DNA from: Vibrio sp. J1-1
GTDB taxonomy: Bacteria; Pseudomonadota; Gammaproteobacteria; Enterobacterales; Vibrionaceae
Assembly: GCF_021728395.1 (NCBI RefSeq)
Contig: NZ_JAKKCM010000008.1
Location: 1 to 64,000, forward strand
Length of the DNA: 64,000 nt
Direction: 5' to 3'
Made by a program: the position numbers and the translations under genes. Below, in pieces: positions 25,828 to 35,100 of the stretch (position 1 is its first letter; each line of letters starts with the position of its first letter). The notes beneath the pieces are model-generated. The model was not told the DNA's origin and did no database searches. It saw only the letters and a program-made list of their open reading frames with translations.

Positions 25828-26459
25828 TACAGCTCAACCTCGGCTGGAGCGATAACTGATGCATCGTAATTTTCAGCCAGTTTAGGCAAGTTCATTGATG
25901 TAGCCTTCCAGCCCTTGTGAACCAGGGTTCCGTGGAATGGCGCACTGCCTGTAACATTACCAGTTAGGCGAATTTCTTGTGGGTTAAAGTTTTCTTCAAC
26001 CGTAATGCGAGTTTCTTCGTCTTCGTTACGTACGTGTGCAAGCGTTACGTAATCGCTTAATACTTTTTTACCACCAGTGTGGATAACGCGAGCGGCCGCG
26101 CCAACTTCTTCATCTGAGAAAGAAGTTAAGTCTTCTTGTAGGAAGTCAATTAGGCGAGCTTCTTGCTGCATAATAGATAGCAATTGCATTGCAGAGTCAG
26201 TAGAAGCTGTTGCGAGTTTTGATTCAACCTCAACGACCTTTTCAACCACTTTCTCTACTTCAACCACTTTTTCAACTTCTACGATCTTCTCAACAGGTTT
26301 TTCAACCTCGACGATTTTCTCAACCGGCTTTTCTACCACTTTCTCAATCACTTTCGATTTACGTGATACAGCAACCAGCAAAAGCAATACGCTCGAAGCA
26401 GCAAGACCAGCGTGAAGCATATCGAACGTTTGAGGAATTAGGTTCAAATCAATGTTCAT
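25827..26459 (-). CDS. DUF2760-family membrane-anchored protein with VEK repeats
   Basis: Product of 210 aa. One N-terminal hydrophobic helix (about 12-30, MLHAGLAASSVLLLLVAVS) is followed by a run of VEKPVEKIVEVEK-type repeats (about 34-78) forming a highly charged stalk, then a conserved globular part (about 85-210; SIMQQEARLIDFLQEDL, VGAAARVIHTGG). The last part matches DUF2760 as I know it. First gene of the operon; the topology suggests it anchors the two Hsp70-like proteins at the membrane. The repeat is also encoded with near-identical codons, making it prone to copy-number change. Confidence 0.8.
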   Translation of the reverse strand: MNIDLNLIPQTFDMLHAGLAASSVLLLLVAVSRKSKVIEKVVEKPVEKIVEVEKPVEKIVEVEKVVEVEKVVEKVVEVESKLATASTDSAMQLLSIMQQEARLIDFLQEDLTSFSDEEVGAAARVIHTGGKKVLSDYVTLAHVRNEDEETRITVEENFNPQEIRLTGNVTGSAPFHGTLVHKGWKATSMNLPKLAENYDASVIAPAEVEL

Positions 26460-26897
26460 GACGTTTTTTCTCTTTCTATTGATTCATTGGTGCATAGGCT
26501 CAATGTGTTTATTAAAATGATCGTTTTTGCGATCTTGCACCAAGTTTAGACACTAAAATGATGTCGGATGTTAGCATATTCAAGGCTTAACGCTGTAATA
26601 ATTCGTAAATTTACCGCACGATTAGCGCGAAAAACCAACGATTGGAACATGCTTTAAAGACCATTGCTTGTTGGTAGCACGATATTTCCGCAATTAATGA
26701 CACCTTGTCTCGGTTTTCGTCGGCCTTATATATTGCGTCTTTCTACGTCATTATATGAACCTATCAGAGTTATCACGTTACAAAATAGCGTTAACGTAGT
26801 GCAAGTGGTGATTAAATCGGCAAGCGAATTCGAGTTTTACATGGCATTGAGGTAGAATCTCTCGCTTTAAAATCTATGCTAGGAATCAAGACAAACT
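26460..26897. other. Divergent intergenic region, DUF2760 operon / exonuclease
   Basis: About 440 bases holding promoters for both directions. No small gene or tRNA is visible. The left half contains the possible sigma32 site and leader hairpin; the right half shows no recognisable operator. Confidence 0.4.
26561..26584 (-). promoter_or_regulatory. Possible sigma32-type promoter for the DUF2760-Hsp70 operon
   Basis: On the minus strand CCTTGAA (CTTGAA at 26584-26579) is followed, 12 bases on, by CGACAT (26566-26561), which matches four of six bases of CCCCAT. The -35 half is perfect for heat-shock sigma; the -10 half and spacing are poor. Another feature of the leader is a GATCG/CGATC hairpin around 26519-26535. 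Confidence 0.25.
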
Positions 26898-27428
26898 ATG
26901 AACCATAACCGTATCGTCTGCTTCGATTTAGAAATGTGTTGCTGGAACGAAAATGGCGTTGGCCGTACTGGCGAGATCATCGAAGTCGGGTTGGCTGAAA
27001 TAGATTTGTCCAAAGGTGAGATCGTTAAACGTGCTCAGTACTACGTTAAGCCTGAACACGATGAAGTCTCTCTGTTCTGCGCAGAGTTAACGGGTATTAC
27101 CCCACGTAAAATAGAGAAGCAGGGTCGACCACTTGAAGAAGTATTGAAGTCTATGGTTAAGAACTTCGGCGGCCGCAACAAAATTTACGCCTCCTGGGGG
27201 CGAGATGACACGATTTTACTTGATGAGTGCAAACAAAAGGGAATTGAAGCGCCATTCACCGAGTTCATTAACCTAGCGACACTTTACCGTATTCAAAACC
27301 GCCTTAAAGATAAGCGTATTGGCCACAGAGCCGCTCAAGAAGCGAAAGGGATTGACTGGGAAGGCCGTCAACACTCTGGCTATGTAGATGCTTATAACCT
27401 AGCCAAACTTGCACTGACAATGCTTTAG
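26898..27428 (+). CDS. ERI-1/KapD-like 3'-5' exonuclease
   Basis: Exonuclease of 176 aa with the DEDDh set: CFDLEM (Asp, Glu), ASWGRDD (Asp) and HSGYVDAYNLAKL (His, Asp). The insert after motif I (CCWNENGVGRTGEIIEVG) is typical of the ERI-1/KapD-like branch rather than of DnaQ. It probably trims RNA or DNA 3' ends. A single gene with a bidirectional terminator 130 bases downstream. Confidence 0.85.
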   Translation: MNHNRIVCFDLEMCCWNENGVGRTGEIIEVGLAEIDLSKGEIVKRAQYYVKPEHDEVSLFCAELTGITPRKIEKQGRPLEEVLKSMVKNFGGRNKIYASWGRDDTILLDECKQKGIEAPFTEFINLATLYRIQNRLKDKRIGHRAAQEAKGIDWEGRQHSGYVDAYNLAKLALTML

Positions 27429-27556
27429 TGTGGGTTTGTAATGAATTTTTAATTCAGCTTATATTTTTCTGTCATGGAATGAATTTAATTTACACTTTGT
27501 CAAACAAATTCAAATCTTGACCAGTATTAATAACAACATGTTGGCTTCTAAATAAT

Positions 27557-27585
27557 AAAAACGCGCTTCTTTACAGCGCGTTTTT
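27557..27585. terminator. Bidirectional terminator
   Basis: AAAAACGCGC (27557-27566), 9-base loop, GCGCGTTTTT (27576-27585), with A/T runs on both sides. It serves the exonuclease gene and the convergent TerB-like gene. Confidence 0.9.
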
Positions 27586-27610
27586 ATTGGGCGTAGAACA
27601 GATGGTCTCT

Positions 27611-28051
27611 CTACTGCGACTGTAGTTTGGCACGGATAAAGTCTCTGTGGTCAACATAGAGTAATTCTGCAGTCTTACGGATGACTGCATCTTCAAGCGG
27701 GTCAATTTCCCCGTCAGAATACGCGACTTCCCACATACTCTTTATCAAGTTGTAACGCGTCTCTTGAGTTAACTCTCTTAATTGAGAAGTGAAGTCGTAC
27801 AGAGATGTTGCATCCTTTGTTTTTAGCGCTGCCTGTTCCAGCAATTGTGTGGCCTCTTCCGAACTCAACGAAAGAAGCTTCATCAGCAAAGAATGTTTTG
27901 TTTGTCGCTCTTTTTCGTCCACTTGGTGGTCGGCTCCTGAGACTTCACACAGTAAGCATGCAATCGCCATATTGGGAGACAGAGTATTGGTCTGTGCCAG
28001 ATCCTCGCCATCGAGAAGCTGTTTAAATAGAGATGTAAGAGAATTGAACAT
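27611..28051 (-). CDS. TerB-family protein
   Basis: Cytoplasmic helical protein of 146 aa. It has the two acidic metal-binding-like segments of TerB/DjlA-N: VSGADHQVDEKERQ and AYSDGEIDPLEDAVIRKTAELL, separated by helices. TerB domains bind divalent metal and act at the membrane in stress and tellurite responses; stand-alone versions in Vibrio are of unknown role. The ATG at 28051 (MFNSLTSLFKQLLDG) is preferred to a TTG four codons upstream. Confidence 0.85.
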   Translation of the reverse strand: MFNSLTSLFKQLLDGEDLAQTNTLSPNMAIACLLCEVSGADHQVDEKERQTKHSLLMKLLSLSSEEATQLLEQAALKTKDATSLYDFTSQLRELTQETRYNLIKSMWEVAYSDGEIDPLEDAVIRKTAELLYVDHRDFIRAKLQSQ

Positions 28052-28213
28052 AATGAACACCAAACTGTAACTATCACTTAAACATGGTTATATGTGACTT
28101 AAATCTCAAGGGGTCGTATCTGAAATTACGAACTCTTTACATTAACTTTAGTGTGATACGAGCTTGTGAGCTATGGTGATCAATTTCACTACAGGATATT
28201 GTCTTACGGCGCA

Positions 28214-30154
28214 TCACGTTTCTATTTTCGTTGGTGGGAAATGAACTTCTTGATTATCTCCCGTAAGTATACTGATTTGGCTAGGCTTGCCTTCATCATC
28301 GAGATATAACTCTCCGATCGCACTATGGTTAACCAAACGGTAGAAGTTATGGCTACTTGGCGCACGCTTATAAATTTTGAGTCGCTTACGCTTGGTGAGC
28401 CAGTTTAGTGGCGAGCGAGGGCTGTAGAGCATTCTATCCAGTGCATCACAGATCGTGAGTAACCGTGTCGGAAATTGATTCTTAATACCGCTGCAGGTGA
28501 TTTGATAGATGTTAGGGCTGCTTTTTCGAAAACGTAATTTGATGTCATAGGCAAAAGAGTAATGGACATCGCCTGACAAAAGGACAAAGTTAGTGGGTGT
28601 TTTAGTATGAGTAAAAATACTGACGAGTGTGTTCGCACTGCCGGGATGTGCCATCCAGTTTTCGGCATCCACCAATAGTGGTTTACCAACCATGGTAAAC
28701 ACGCGTTGGAGCGATTCAATAAACTTCACGCCAAACATCGGCGCAGCCGAAACAATGATCACTTTATCTTCATGTACTAATTCTTGATGAAATTCAATCA
28801 AAGCTTCCCAATCCATCAGGCCAGACGGCTTATTCATTTTAGATTCTGAGCGCCAGCGACGCGTTCGAGTATCTAAAACCACGACTTTGGGGGAGGTTGG
28901 AATGGTGTAATGCCAATTCTCGAAGCGATAGAGATACTGAATCAAGTTATCTTGAGCGTCAGCAGAGCCTTGTTCAAGAAAGTCTTTTATGTGAGCCATA
29001 AACGGGTCATCGAACTTTTCTGGTGCGTTTCCCCAGCCCTGACAAAACCAATAGGCAATGAGGCTATTACCGATTATTCGTTTCGCAAAAACGTTCGTGT
29101 ATGCCGCCTGTTCCCAACCAATGGTTAAGTTCCAGTCATCCGTCACATCATGATCATCAAATATCATGTAAGTCGGAAGATGAGCAAGTAGGCGTTGAAC
29201 ACGATCCAAACCGCTTACGAACTTGTCTATTTCAGCCTTTTCTTCACGCCACTTTTGTTGCCAGTTGGGTGAGAGCGCGCTGCCTCCGACATTGAATTGA
29301 TTGTCTAGTAAGCGGTCACGCTTGACGAGTTCCCATAGCGTCGGCGACCAAGTCAATAAGTACATCGCAAAACATTCTGCAAAACTGATCAGGTGATTTT
29401 CACACTCTTTGGAGCTGAAAATAGGGGTGCCACGGTGAGGGAAAAACTGACTTAGCAGGCTGCCGTCATCGACGTAATGCGGCAGCAACTGGTCGCGTCC
29501 ATAATAACACGCCGCGTGTTGATACAGCGCTTTAGTGTCGGCAATGGGGGCGTCTTGAAACTGTTCATCTGGCAAGCCCAGTAACTCGATTATTTGCTCA
29601 ATCGCATCTAACGTTGGCCCGGCTACATGATCGACATAAACTTGATCTCCGCTCATGATCAGCATGTCTGGACGAGACTCTACGCTTTGCTGTGCCACTT
29701 TTGCATCTGCGGCAACTAAAGCATCGTCACTAAAATGCTGTGGGTTACGGCAAGAACCATGAAGGACATAATCGGCTTTTTCACTGATTAAAAATTCAAT
29801 CCCTCTCTGCATGTGCTTATCATGCTCATAACTTAAATGAGGCAACAGCTCTGTCAGCAGACCATCTTGCGTGTGGAGCTGATATCGAAGTGGCTGATGA
29901 GTAGGAAAGTCGGCTTTTAATGACAGTAAACAGACCCAAGCTCGTTGACCAACCTGAAGTTGAGTGAGTTTCTCAAAGTCCTCAGAATGATACGAAATAG
30001 CAGAGTTTGCATCGTTGATTTCAATGAACCCTTCTAATGGTTTGGTAGTAACCAGCCAAATATTCACTTCTGATGCAGTCACTTTGCGGAGAATAGGGCC
30101 CGCAATAATAAGAGGAAGGTGAGGATGCTGGGTTTTGTCTAATGATACAGCCAA
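28214..30154 (-). CDS. PhoD-like metallophosphatase
   Basis: Protein of 646 aa with a beta-rich N-terminal part (about 1-120) and a calcineurin-like metallophosphatase domain: HGSCRN, MSGDQVYVDHVAGP, IFDDHDVTDDWN and LLSGDVHYSFAY supply the metal ligands. There is no Tat or Sec signal, so unlike secreted PhoD it should be cytoplasmic. It begins at TTG (30154): AAGGAA is ideally spaced and overlaps the end of the upstream gene, whose stop is 9 bases away. The two form an operon. Substrate unknown; phosphodiester or phosphomonoester hydrolysis is expected. Confidence 0.87.
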   Translation of the reverse strand: MAVSLDKTQHPHLPLIIAGPILRKVTASEVNIWLVTTKPLEGFIEINDANSAISYHSEDFEKLTQLQVGQRAWVCLLSLKADFPTHQPLRYQLHTQDGLLTELLPHLSYEHDKHMQRGIEFLISEKADYVLHGSCRNPQHFSDDALVAADAKVAQQSVESRPDMLIMSGDQVYVDHVAGPTLDAIEQIIELLGLPDEQFQDAPIADTKALYQHAACYYGRDQLLPHYVDDGSLLSQFFPHRGTPIFSSKECENHLISFAECFAMYLLTWSPTLWELVKRDRLLDNQFNVGGSALSPNWQQKWREEKAEIDKFVSGLDRVQRLLAHLPTYMIFDDHDVTDDWNLTIGWEQAAYTNVFAKRIIGNSLIAYWFCQGWGNAPEKFDDPFMAHIKDFLEQGSADAQDNLIQYLYRFENWHYTIPTSPKVVVLDTRTRRWRSESKMNKPSGLMDWEALIEFHQELVHEDKVIIVSAAPMFGVKFIESLQRVFTMVGKPLLVDAENWMAHPGSANTLVSIFTHTKTPTNFVLLSGDVHYSFAYDIKLRFRKSSPNIYQITCSGIKNQFPTRLLTICDALDRMLYSPRSPLNWLTKRKRLKIYKRAPSSHNFYRLVNHSAIGELYLDDEGKPSQISILTGDNQEVHFPPTKIET

Positions 30155-30163
30155 ACTGGTTCC

Positions 30164-30508
30164 TTATTTGTCTGGTTCTTCTAATATTTCTATTACTTGA
30201 GCGCTACTCATTTCGTGACCCGCAAGAAACAAGCCTAGCATCGCTTCTGTCTTCGAAGCGTTGTCGCTGTTTTCGTCTAGGACCTGTCGTAAGCGAGTAC
30301 GAATTAAGTCTATTTCATGGTCAACGAAACCTCGACCTTCGTCTCCCTGACACTCTTCTGGCGCATTGTCGAAGTTCAAAAATAACAGATTGCCATCGAG
30401 TTGTGTTTCCACCAACCTTTCCGGTAGCCATTCTTCCCCCATAACAATATCTGGGTCAGTGTTGGCCGGCAAATTATTAAGGATGGCAATGAGTTCTGAT
30501 ACTTTCAC
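30164..30508 (-). CDS. Hypothetical acidic protein (114 aa)
   Basis: Acidic soluble protein beginning with MKVSELIAILNNLPANTDPDIVMG, a segment resembling the start of several small phage- or plasmid-type proteins of unknown role. The second half is helical (RTRLRQVLDENSDNASKTEAML). The start is GTG. Upstream of, and probably cotranscribed with, the PhoD-like phosphatase. No function can be assigned. Confidence 0.6.
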   Translation of the reverse strand: MKVSELIAILNNLPANTDPDIVMGEEWLPERLVETQLDGNLLFLNFDNAPEECQGDEGRGFVDHEIDLIRTRLRQVLDENSDNASKTEAMLGLFLAGHEMSSAQVIEILEEPDK

Positions 30509-30857
30509 TTTTTATTCGTCATCGTTAGGGCTAGCGACATAACTGGCACAACTCGTTAGGTAATTCATTCTATTTCAACGAAATATGTTACCAATTTATC
30601 AAAGCATAAGATTTATTCTGTCACGTATATGACAACATTTCACATTGTAACGGCCCACATAGAAAGAACATAAGTGTAAAGTCGTAATTAATGAACGATT
30701 GCTTTTTTATCAACCAATTTCTTTGAAAACGCATGAAATGGATCCAGCAATGCTCCATTAACCCCATTGATGGTCGTTGGGTCATTTTGTTTCCAGCGCA
30801 TACAAAATCAAAAGGTCGGATTTGTCTCCTCGTAAAATATCATCCATTCTCAGTGAG
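30509..30857. other. Divergent intergenic region
   Basis: About 350 AT-rich bases separating divergent hypothetical genes. The right part is open in the frame of the 30858 gene back to a TTG at 30777, so the true start of that gene may lie here. No hairpin or operator stands out. Confidence 0.35.
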
Positions 30858-31268
30858 ATGAAAACTAAAACTAAGACATTATTATCCCAGCTAAAATTTG
30901 TTTACCGCGCAAAGGTGAAAGCCGTTTGCAATGCGTCTGATGAATTTGATGGCATGAGCAAGATGAGTATCGATTCGTCATTCAATATTCAAATCGAGGG
31001 ATCTAACTGTACCAATGACGAGTTCGCCAAGCGTTTCTTTGTGGTTCACGGAGAGGGGCATTTGGAGGGCGACGGATGGTTAGTGCTTTACGTTGACTCA
31101 ATCGAGGTCAATGTGGGTGAGGAAATCGAGATACCCAGTGATGTCGCGTTTGATGCAATGGTAGAGCGCATGGTGCGCGAGGCCGAAGAAGTATTAGAGC
31201 AACTCTACGAGAACGCGTTAGAAAACATAGAGAAGGCGCCAGATGAAAATCCAACAGAAGGCTCATAA
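30858..31268 (+). CDS. Hypothetical acidic protein (about 136 aa)
   Basis: A soluble protein with an N-terminal basic part (MKTKTKTLLSQLKFVYRAKVK), a beta-rich core (DSSFNIQIEGSNC, HLEGDGWLVLYVDSIEVN) and a strongly acidic helical tail (MVREAEEVLEQLYENALENI). No known domain. The ATG at 30858 has a poor RBS; a TTG start at 30777 would add 27 residues. It ends before the 31331 terminator. Function unknown. Confidence 0.55.
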   Translation: MKTKTKTLLSQLKFVYRAKVKAVCNASDEFDGMSKMSIDSSFNIQIEGSNCTNDEFAKRFFVVHGEGHLEGDGWLVLYVDSIEVNVGEEIEIPSDVAFDAMVERMVREAEEVLEQLYENALENIEKAPDENPTEGS

Positions 31269-31330
31269 CCGAACATTGTCGCGCATTCTAGTGAATGACT
31301 TTTGAATTAGAAAAGATAAAGTGAGTAAGA

Positions 31331-31361
31331 AAAAGGGATGGCTGTTTCGGCCATCCCTTTT
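31331..31361. terminator. Bidirectional terminator
   Basis: AAAAGGGATGGC (31331-31342), short loop, GCCATCCCTTTT (31350-31361). It lies between the convergent hypothetical gene and azoR. Confidence 0.88.
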
Positions 31362-31385
31362 GTGTCTATTCTGATTTACTCAAGC

Positions 31386-31970
31386 TCACGCTAGCGTTGC
31401 TAGTTGGCTCTGAGCTTCAGTGATGCCTTTTGTTGCCGCATCTTCACCCATGTTTAGCGCTTCAGCGTAAACAAACTCCACGTCAGCAATGCCTACAAAA
31501 CCAAGTATCGTGCGTAGGTAAGGCGTGAGGGTGTCTGTTGGTGTATCTTTATGGATACCACCACGCGTTGTTACTACAATCGCTTTCTTATTTTCAAACA
31601 GGCCTTGAACGCCATTTTCTGTGTATTTAAATGTCACACCTGCACGAGCAATCAAGTCAAACCAATTTTTAAGCTGAGTTGGGATAGTGAAGTTATACAT
31701 TGGCGCTGCAATCACTAGAGTATCTGCAGCTTTTACTTCTTCGATAAGCGCGTCTGATAAGTCGATAACTTGCTGTTGTTCTTGAGAAAGGTCACCTGCC
31801 GAGCGCAGTGCTGTCGCTACCGTCAGATCGAGTACTGGCAGTGGGTTCGCAGCCAGGTCACGAACAGTTAGTTTGTCTTGATCTACATTCTTAATGAATT
31901 CTTCAACTAATTTATTTGATTGTGAGTTGTCGCCAAGGATGCTTGATTTTAGAGCTAGTACACGAGACAT
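31386..31970 (-). CDS. azoR: FMN-dependent NADH-azoreductase
   Basis: Flavodoxin-fold quinone/azo reductase of 194 aa, the usual AzoR length. The N-terminal [20 protein letters not shown] is the FMN phosphate loop; [18 protein letters not shown] and TTRGGIH are the FMN ring-binding segments. It reduces quinones and azo compounds with NADH and guards against thiol and quinone stress. It is divergent from hrpA with about 190 bases between and ends at a shared terminator. Confidence 0.93.
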   Translation of the reverse strand: MSRVLALKSSILGDNSQSNKLVEEFIKNVDQDKLTVRDLAANPLPVLDLTVATALRSAGDLSQEQQQVIDLSDALIEEVKAADTLVIAAPMYNFTIPTQLKNWFDLIARAGVTFKYTENGVQGLFENKKAIVVTTRGGIHKDTPTDTLTPYLRTILGFVGIADVEFVYAEALNMGEDAATKGITEAQSQLATLA

Positions 31971-32109
31971 AATGGTTATTCCTTAAATAAGTGCTTTCGA
32001 CTATGTGATGCATTATAAGCAATGGTCTGACGTTCTAAACCTGACTTGTTTGCTTAAGATGTTCGAAAAAATTGAATAAGCTTTCAGTTGTCTTGTCTTG
32101 GCCCTGTTG

Positions 32110-32118
32110 TGATACAAT
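32110..32118 (+). promoter_or_regulatory. Extended -10 promoter of hrpA
   Basis: TGATACAAT (32110-32118) is an extended -10 (TGN plus TACAAT). TTGTCT at 32088-32093 is a weak -35 with 19-base spacing. Transcription would start near 32125, about 32 bases before the TTG chosen for hrpA. This also rules out a coding start at 32088. Confidence 0.45.
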
Positions 32119-32156
32119 TCGCGCAGTTTTATGTAATGAAAAGAATAGGAAACGCT

Positions 32157-35100
32157 TTGACTTCGTCACAGCCAACAAACAAAACCTCCGCTGAAGCGCA
32201 ATCTGTGCCAGAAAGTGGAGCAAAGAAAGTTCAAGCGCCTCATGCTCAAGTGAACAATGCTGCCTCGCTACGCAAAGCACTTAATCAGTGCATGATGCGT
32301 GATCGTTTTCGTTTAAGTAAACGTATTTCTGGCGCAAGTAAAATTAAGAAAGACGTCTCGCGTAATGCAGTGTTTGATGAAATCGCTTTAGACATTGCAA
32401 AATCAATGATGGAAGTCGAGCAACGCGGCAGTTATCAGCCAAAAATCGAATATCCAGCGATCCTGCCTGTTAGTCAAAAGAAAGACGACATTGCAAAAGC
32501 GATCGATGAAAACCAAGTGGTTATTATCGCTGGTGAAACGGGGTCGGGTAAAACCACGCAGATACCTAAAATTTGCGCAGAGCTTGGCCGCGGCAAATTT
32601 GGCCTGATAGGTCATACTCAGCCTCGTCGTCTTGCTGCACGTTCCGTAGCAAGCCGTATCGCGGAAGAAATGGAAACCAAGCTCGGTGAATTTGTTGGTT
32701 ATAAAGTTCGATTTAACGATCAAATCTCAGAAAACACCCAGATTAAATTGATGACGGACGGTATTTTGCTGGCAGAGATTCAGCATGACCGTTTCTTGAA
32801 TCAATACGACACCATCATTATCGATGAAGCGCATGAGCGCAGCCTGAACATCGATTTTATCTTGGGCTATCTAAAAGAACTTCTGCCACGTCGTCCTGAT
32901 TTAAAAGTCATCATTACGTCGGCAACCATCGATCCAGAACGTTTTTCCAAGCACTTCAACGACGCTCCAATCATTGAGGTATCTGGTCGCACATACCCAG
33001 TAGAAACGCGTTACCGTCCGTTAAGCGGCGATGACGACAATGATCGTGATCAGTTAGAAGGTATCTTCGAAGCCGTCGATGAACTGTGCGATGAAGGTTT
33101 GGGCGATATTCTGATCTTCATGAATGGTGAACGTGAAATCCGTGATACGGCGGATGCGCTTTCTAAACGGAATCTTAAGAGTACTGAAATTGTACCTTTG
33201 TATGCGCGATTGTCGGCTGGTGAGCAGAACAAGATATTCCAACCACACGCAGGGCGCCGCATTGTATTGGCAACCAACGTAGCGGAAACTTCGTTAACCG
33301 TTCCGGGCATCAAATACGTGATTGACCCAGGTACGGCGCGTATCAGTCGATACAGTTACCGAACCAAAGTACAGCGTCTTCCAATTGAGCCTGTTTCTCA
33401 GGCAAGTGCGAACCAGCGTAAAGGTCGTTGTGGTCGTGTCGAAGAGGGTATCTGTATTCGCCTCTACTCAGAGGAAGATTTTGAATCACGTCCAGAGTTT
33501 ACCGATCCAGAGATCTTGCGCACCAATCTAGCGTCGGTAATCCTGCAGATGACGGCACTTGGCTTGGGCGACATTCAAGCGTTCCCATTTGTTGAAGCGC
33601 CAGACAAACGCAACATTCAAGATGGTGTGCGTCTGTTAGAAGAGTTGGGCGCGATTAACTCAGATGCGAAAGATCCGAAAAAACGCCTTACGCCAACAGG
33701 TCGTCAACTGGCACGCCTACCAATCGACCCACGCCTTGCGCGTATGGTATTGGAAGCGCCAAAGTATGGCGCGCTAAAAGAGGTGATGGTTATTGCGGCT
33801 GCTTTGTCGATCCAAGACCCGCGTGAACGCCCATCGGACAAACAGCAATCTTCAGATGACAAGCACCGTCGCTTCTTCCATGAAGAGTCAGATTTCCTAA
33901 CGTTTGTAAACGTGTGGGATTACATACAGAAGCAGCAAAAAGCGCTGACGGGTAACCAATTCCGTAAACAGTGTAAGCAAGATTACTTGAACTACTTGCG
34001 TGTTCGCGAGTGGCAAGACGTCTACTTCCAAATTCACCAATCCATGCGTGAAATGGAATTTAAGCTTAACGACGAACCTGCTTCATACCACGGTGTACAC
34101 AGCGCAATTCTGGTTGGCTTGCTATCGCACATCGGTATGAAAGATCAGGAGAAGAGTGAGTATCAAGGTGCACGTAATGCCCGTTTCCATATCTTCCCAG
34201 CCTCAGGCTTATTTAAGAAGCAGCCTAAATGGATCATGTCAGCGGAATTGGTGGAAACCTCAAAACTTTGGGGTCGAATTATTGCGAAAATTCAGCCTGA
34301 ATGGATTGAACCATTAGCCAAGCACTTGATCAAACGCAGCTACAGTGAACCGCACTGGTCGAAGAAACGTGCTGCCGTTATGGCTTACGAAAAAGTTATG
34401 TTGTACGGAGTGCCAATCGTCCCTAAACGTCTGGTGAATTACGGCAACATTGATGCATCGGTCAGTCGTGAAATCTTCATTCGTAGTGCTTTGGTTGAAG
34501 GTGAGTGGGAAACCAAACACGCGTTCTTCAAGCAAAACCGTAAACTCTTGCAAGAAGTCGAAGAGCTAGAACATAAATCTCGTCGCCGTGACATTTTGGT
34601 CGATGACGATGAGCTATTTGATTTCTACGACCAACGCGTCGGTACTGAGGTCGTTTCTGGTAAACACTTTGATTCGTGGTGGAAAAAAGCGTCTAAAGAA
34701 AACGCTGAACAGCTCAACTTTGAAAAAGAGATGTTGTTCAGAGGCGATGCCAGCCACGTTACTGATTTGGATTACCCGAACTTCTGGCACCAAAATGGTT
34801 TAAAACTCAAGCTTAGTTATCAGTTTGAACCTGGCGATGATAGTGACGGTGTAACGGTTCATTTGCCGCTGCCAATTCTTAACCAAGTGGAACAAGCTGG
34901 CTTTGACTGGCAGATCCCAGGTCTACGCCATGAACTGGTTGTCAGCCTGATTAAGTCGTTGCCGAAAACCATTCGTAAAAATTTTGTGCCTGCACCGAAC
35001 TACGCAGACGCATTCTTGGCTCGCGCTACGCCAATGGAAGCACCTCTACTTGATTCGCTTGAGAAAGAGTTGCGCCGTATGACAGGTGTAGAAGTTCTGC

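Noticed and set aside
26077-26415. Antisense frame with Ser/Thr/Phe repeats opposite the VEK region
   Set aside because: It is a by-product of the repeat codons of the DUF2760 stalk.
30777-30857. N-terminal extension (27 codons) of the hypothetical gene at 30858
   Set aside because: It requires a TTG start without RBS. The shorter form is kept, although the true start is unsettled.
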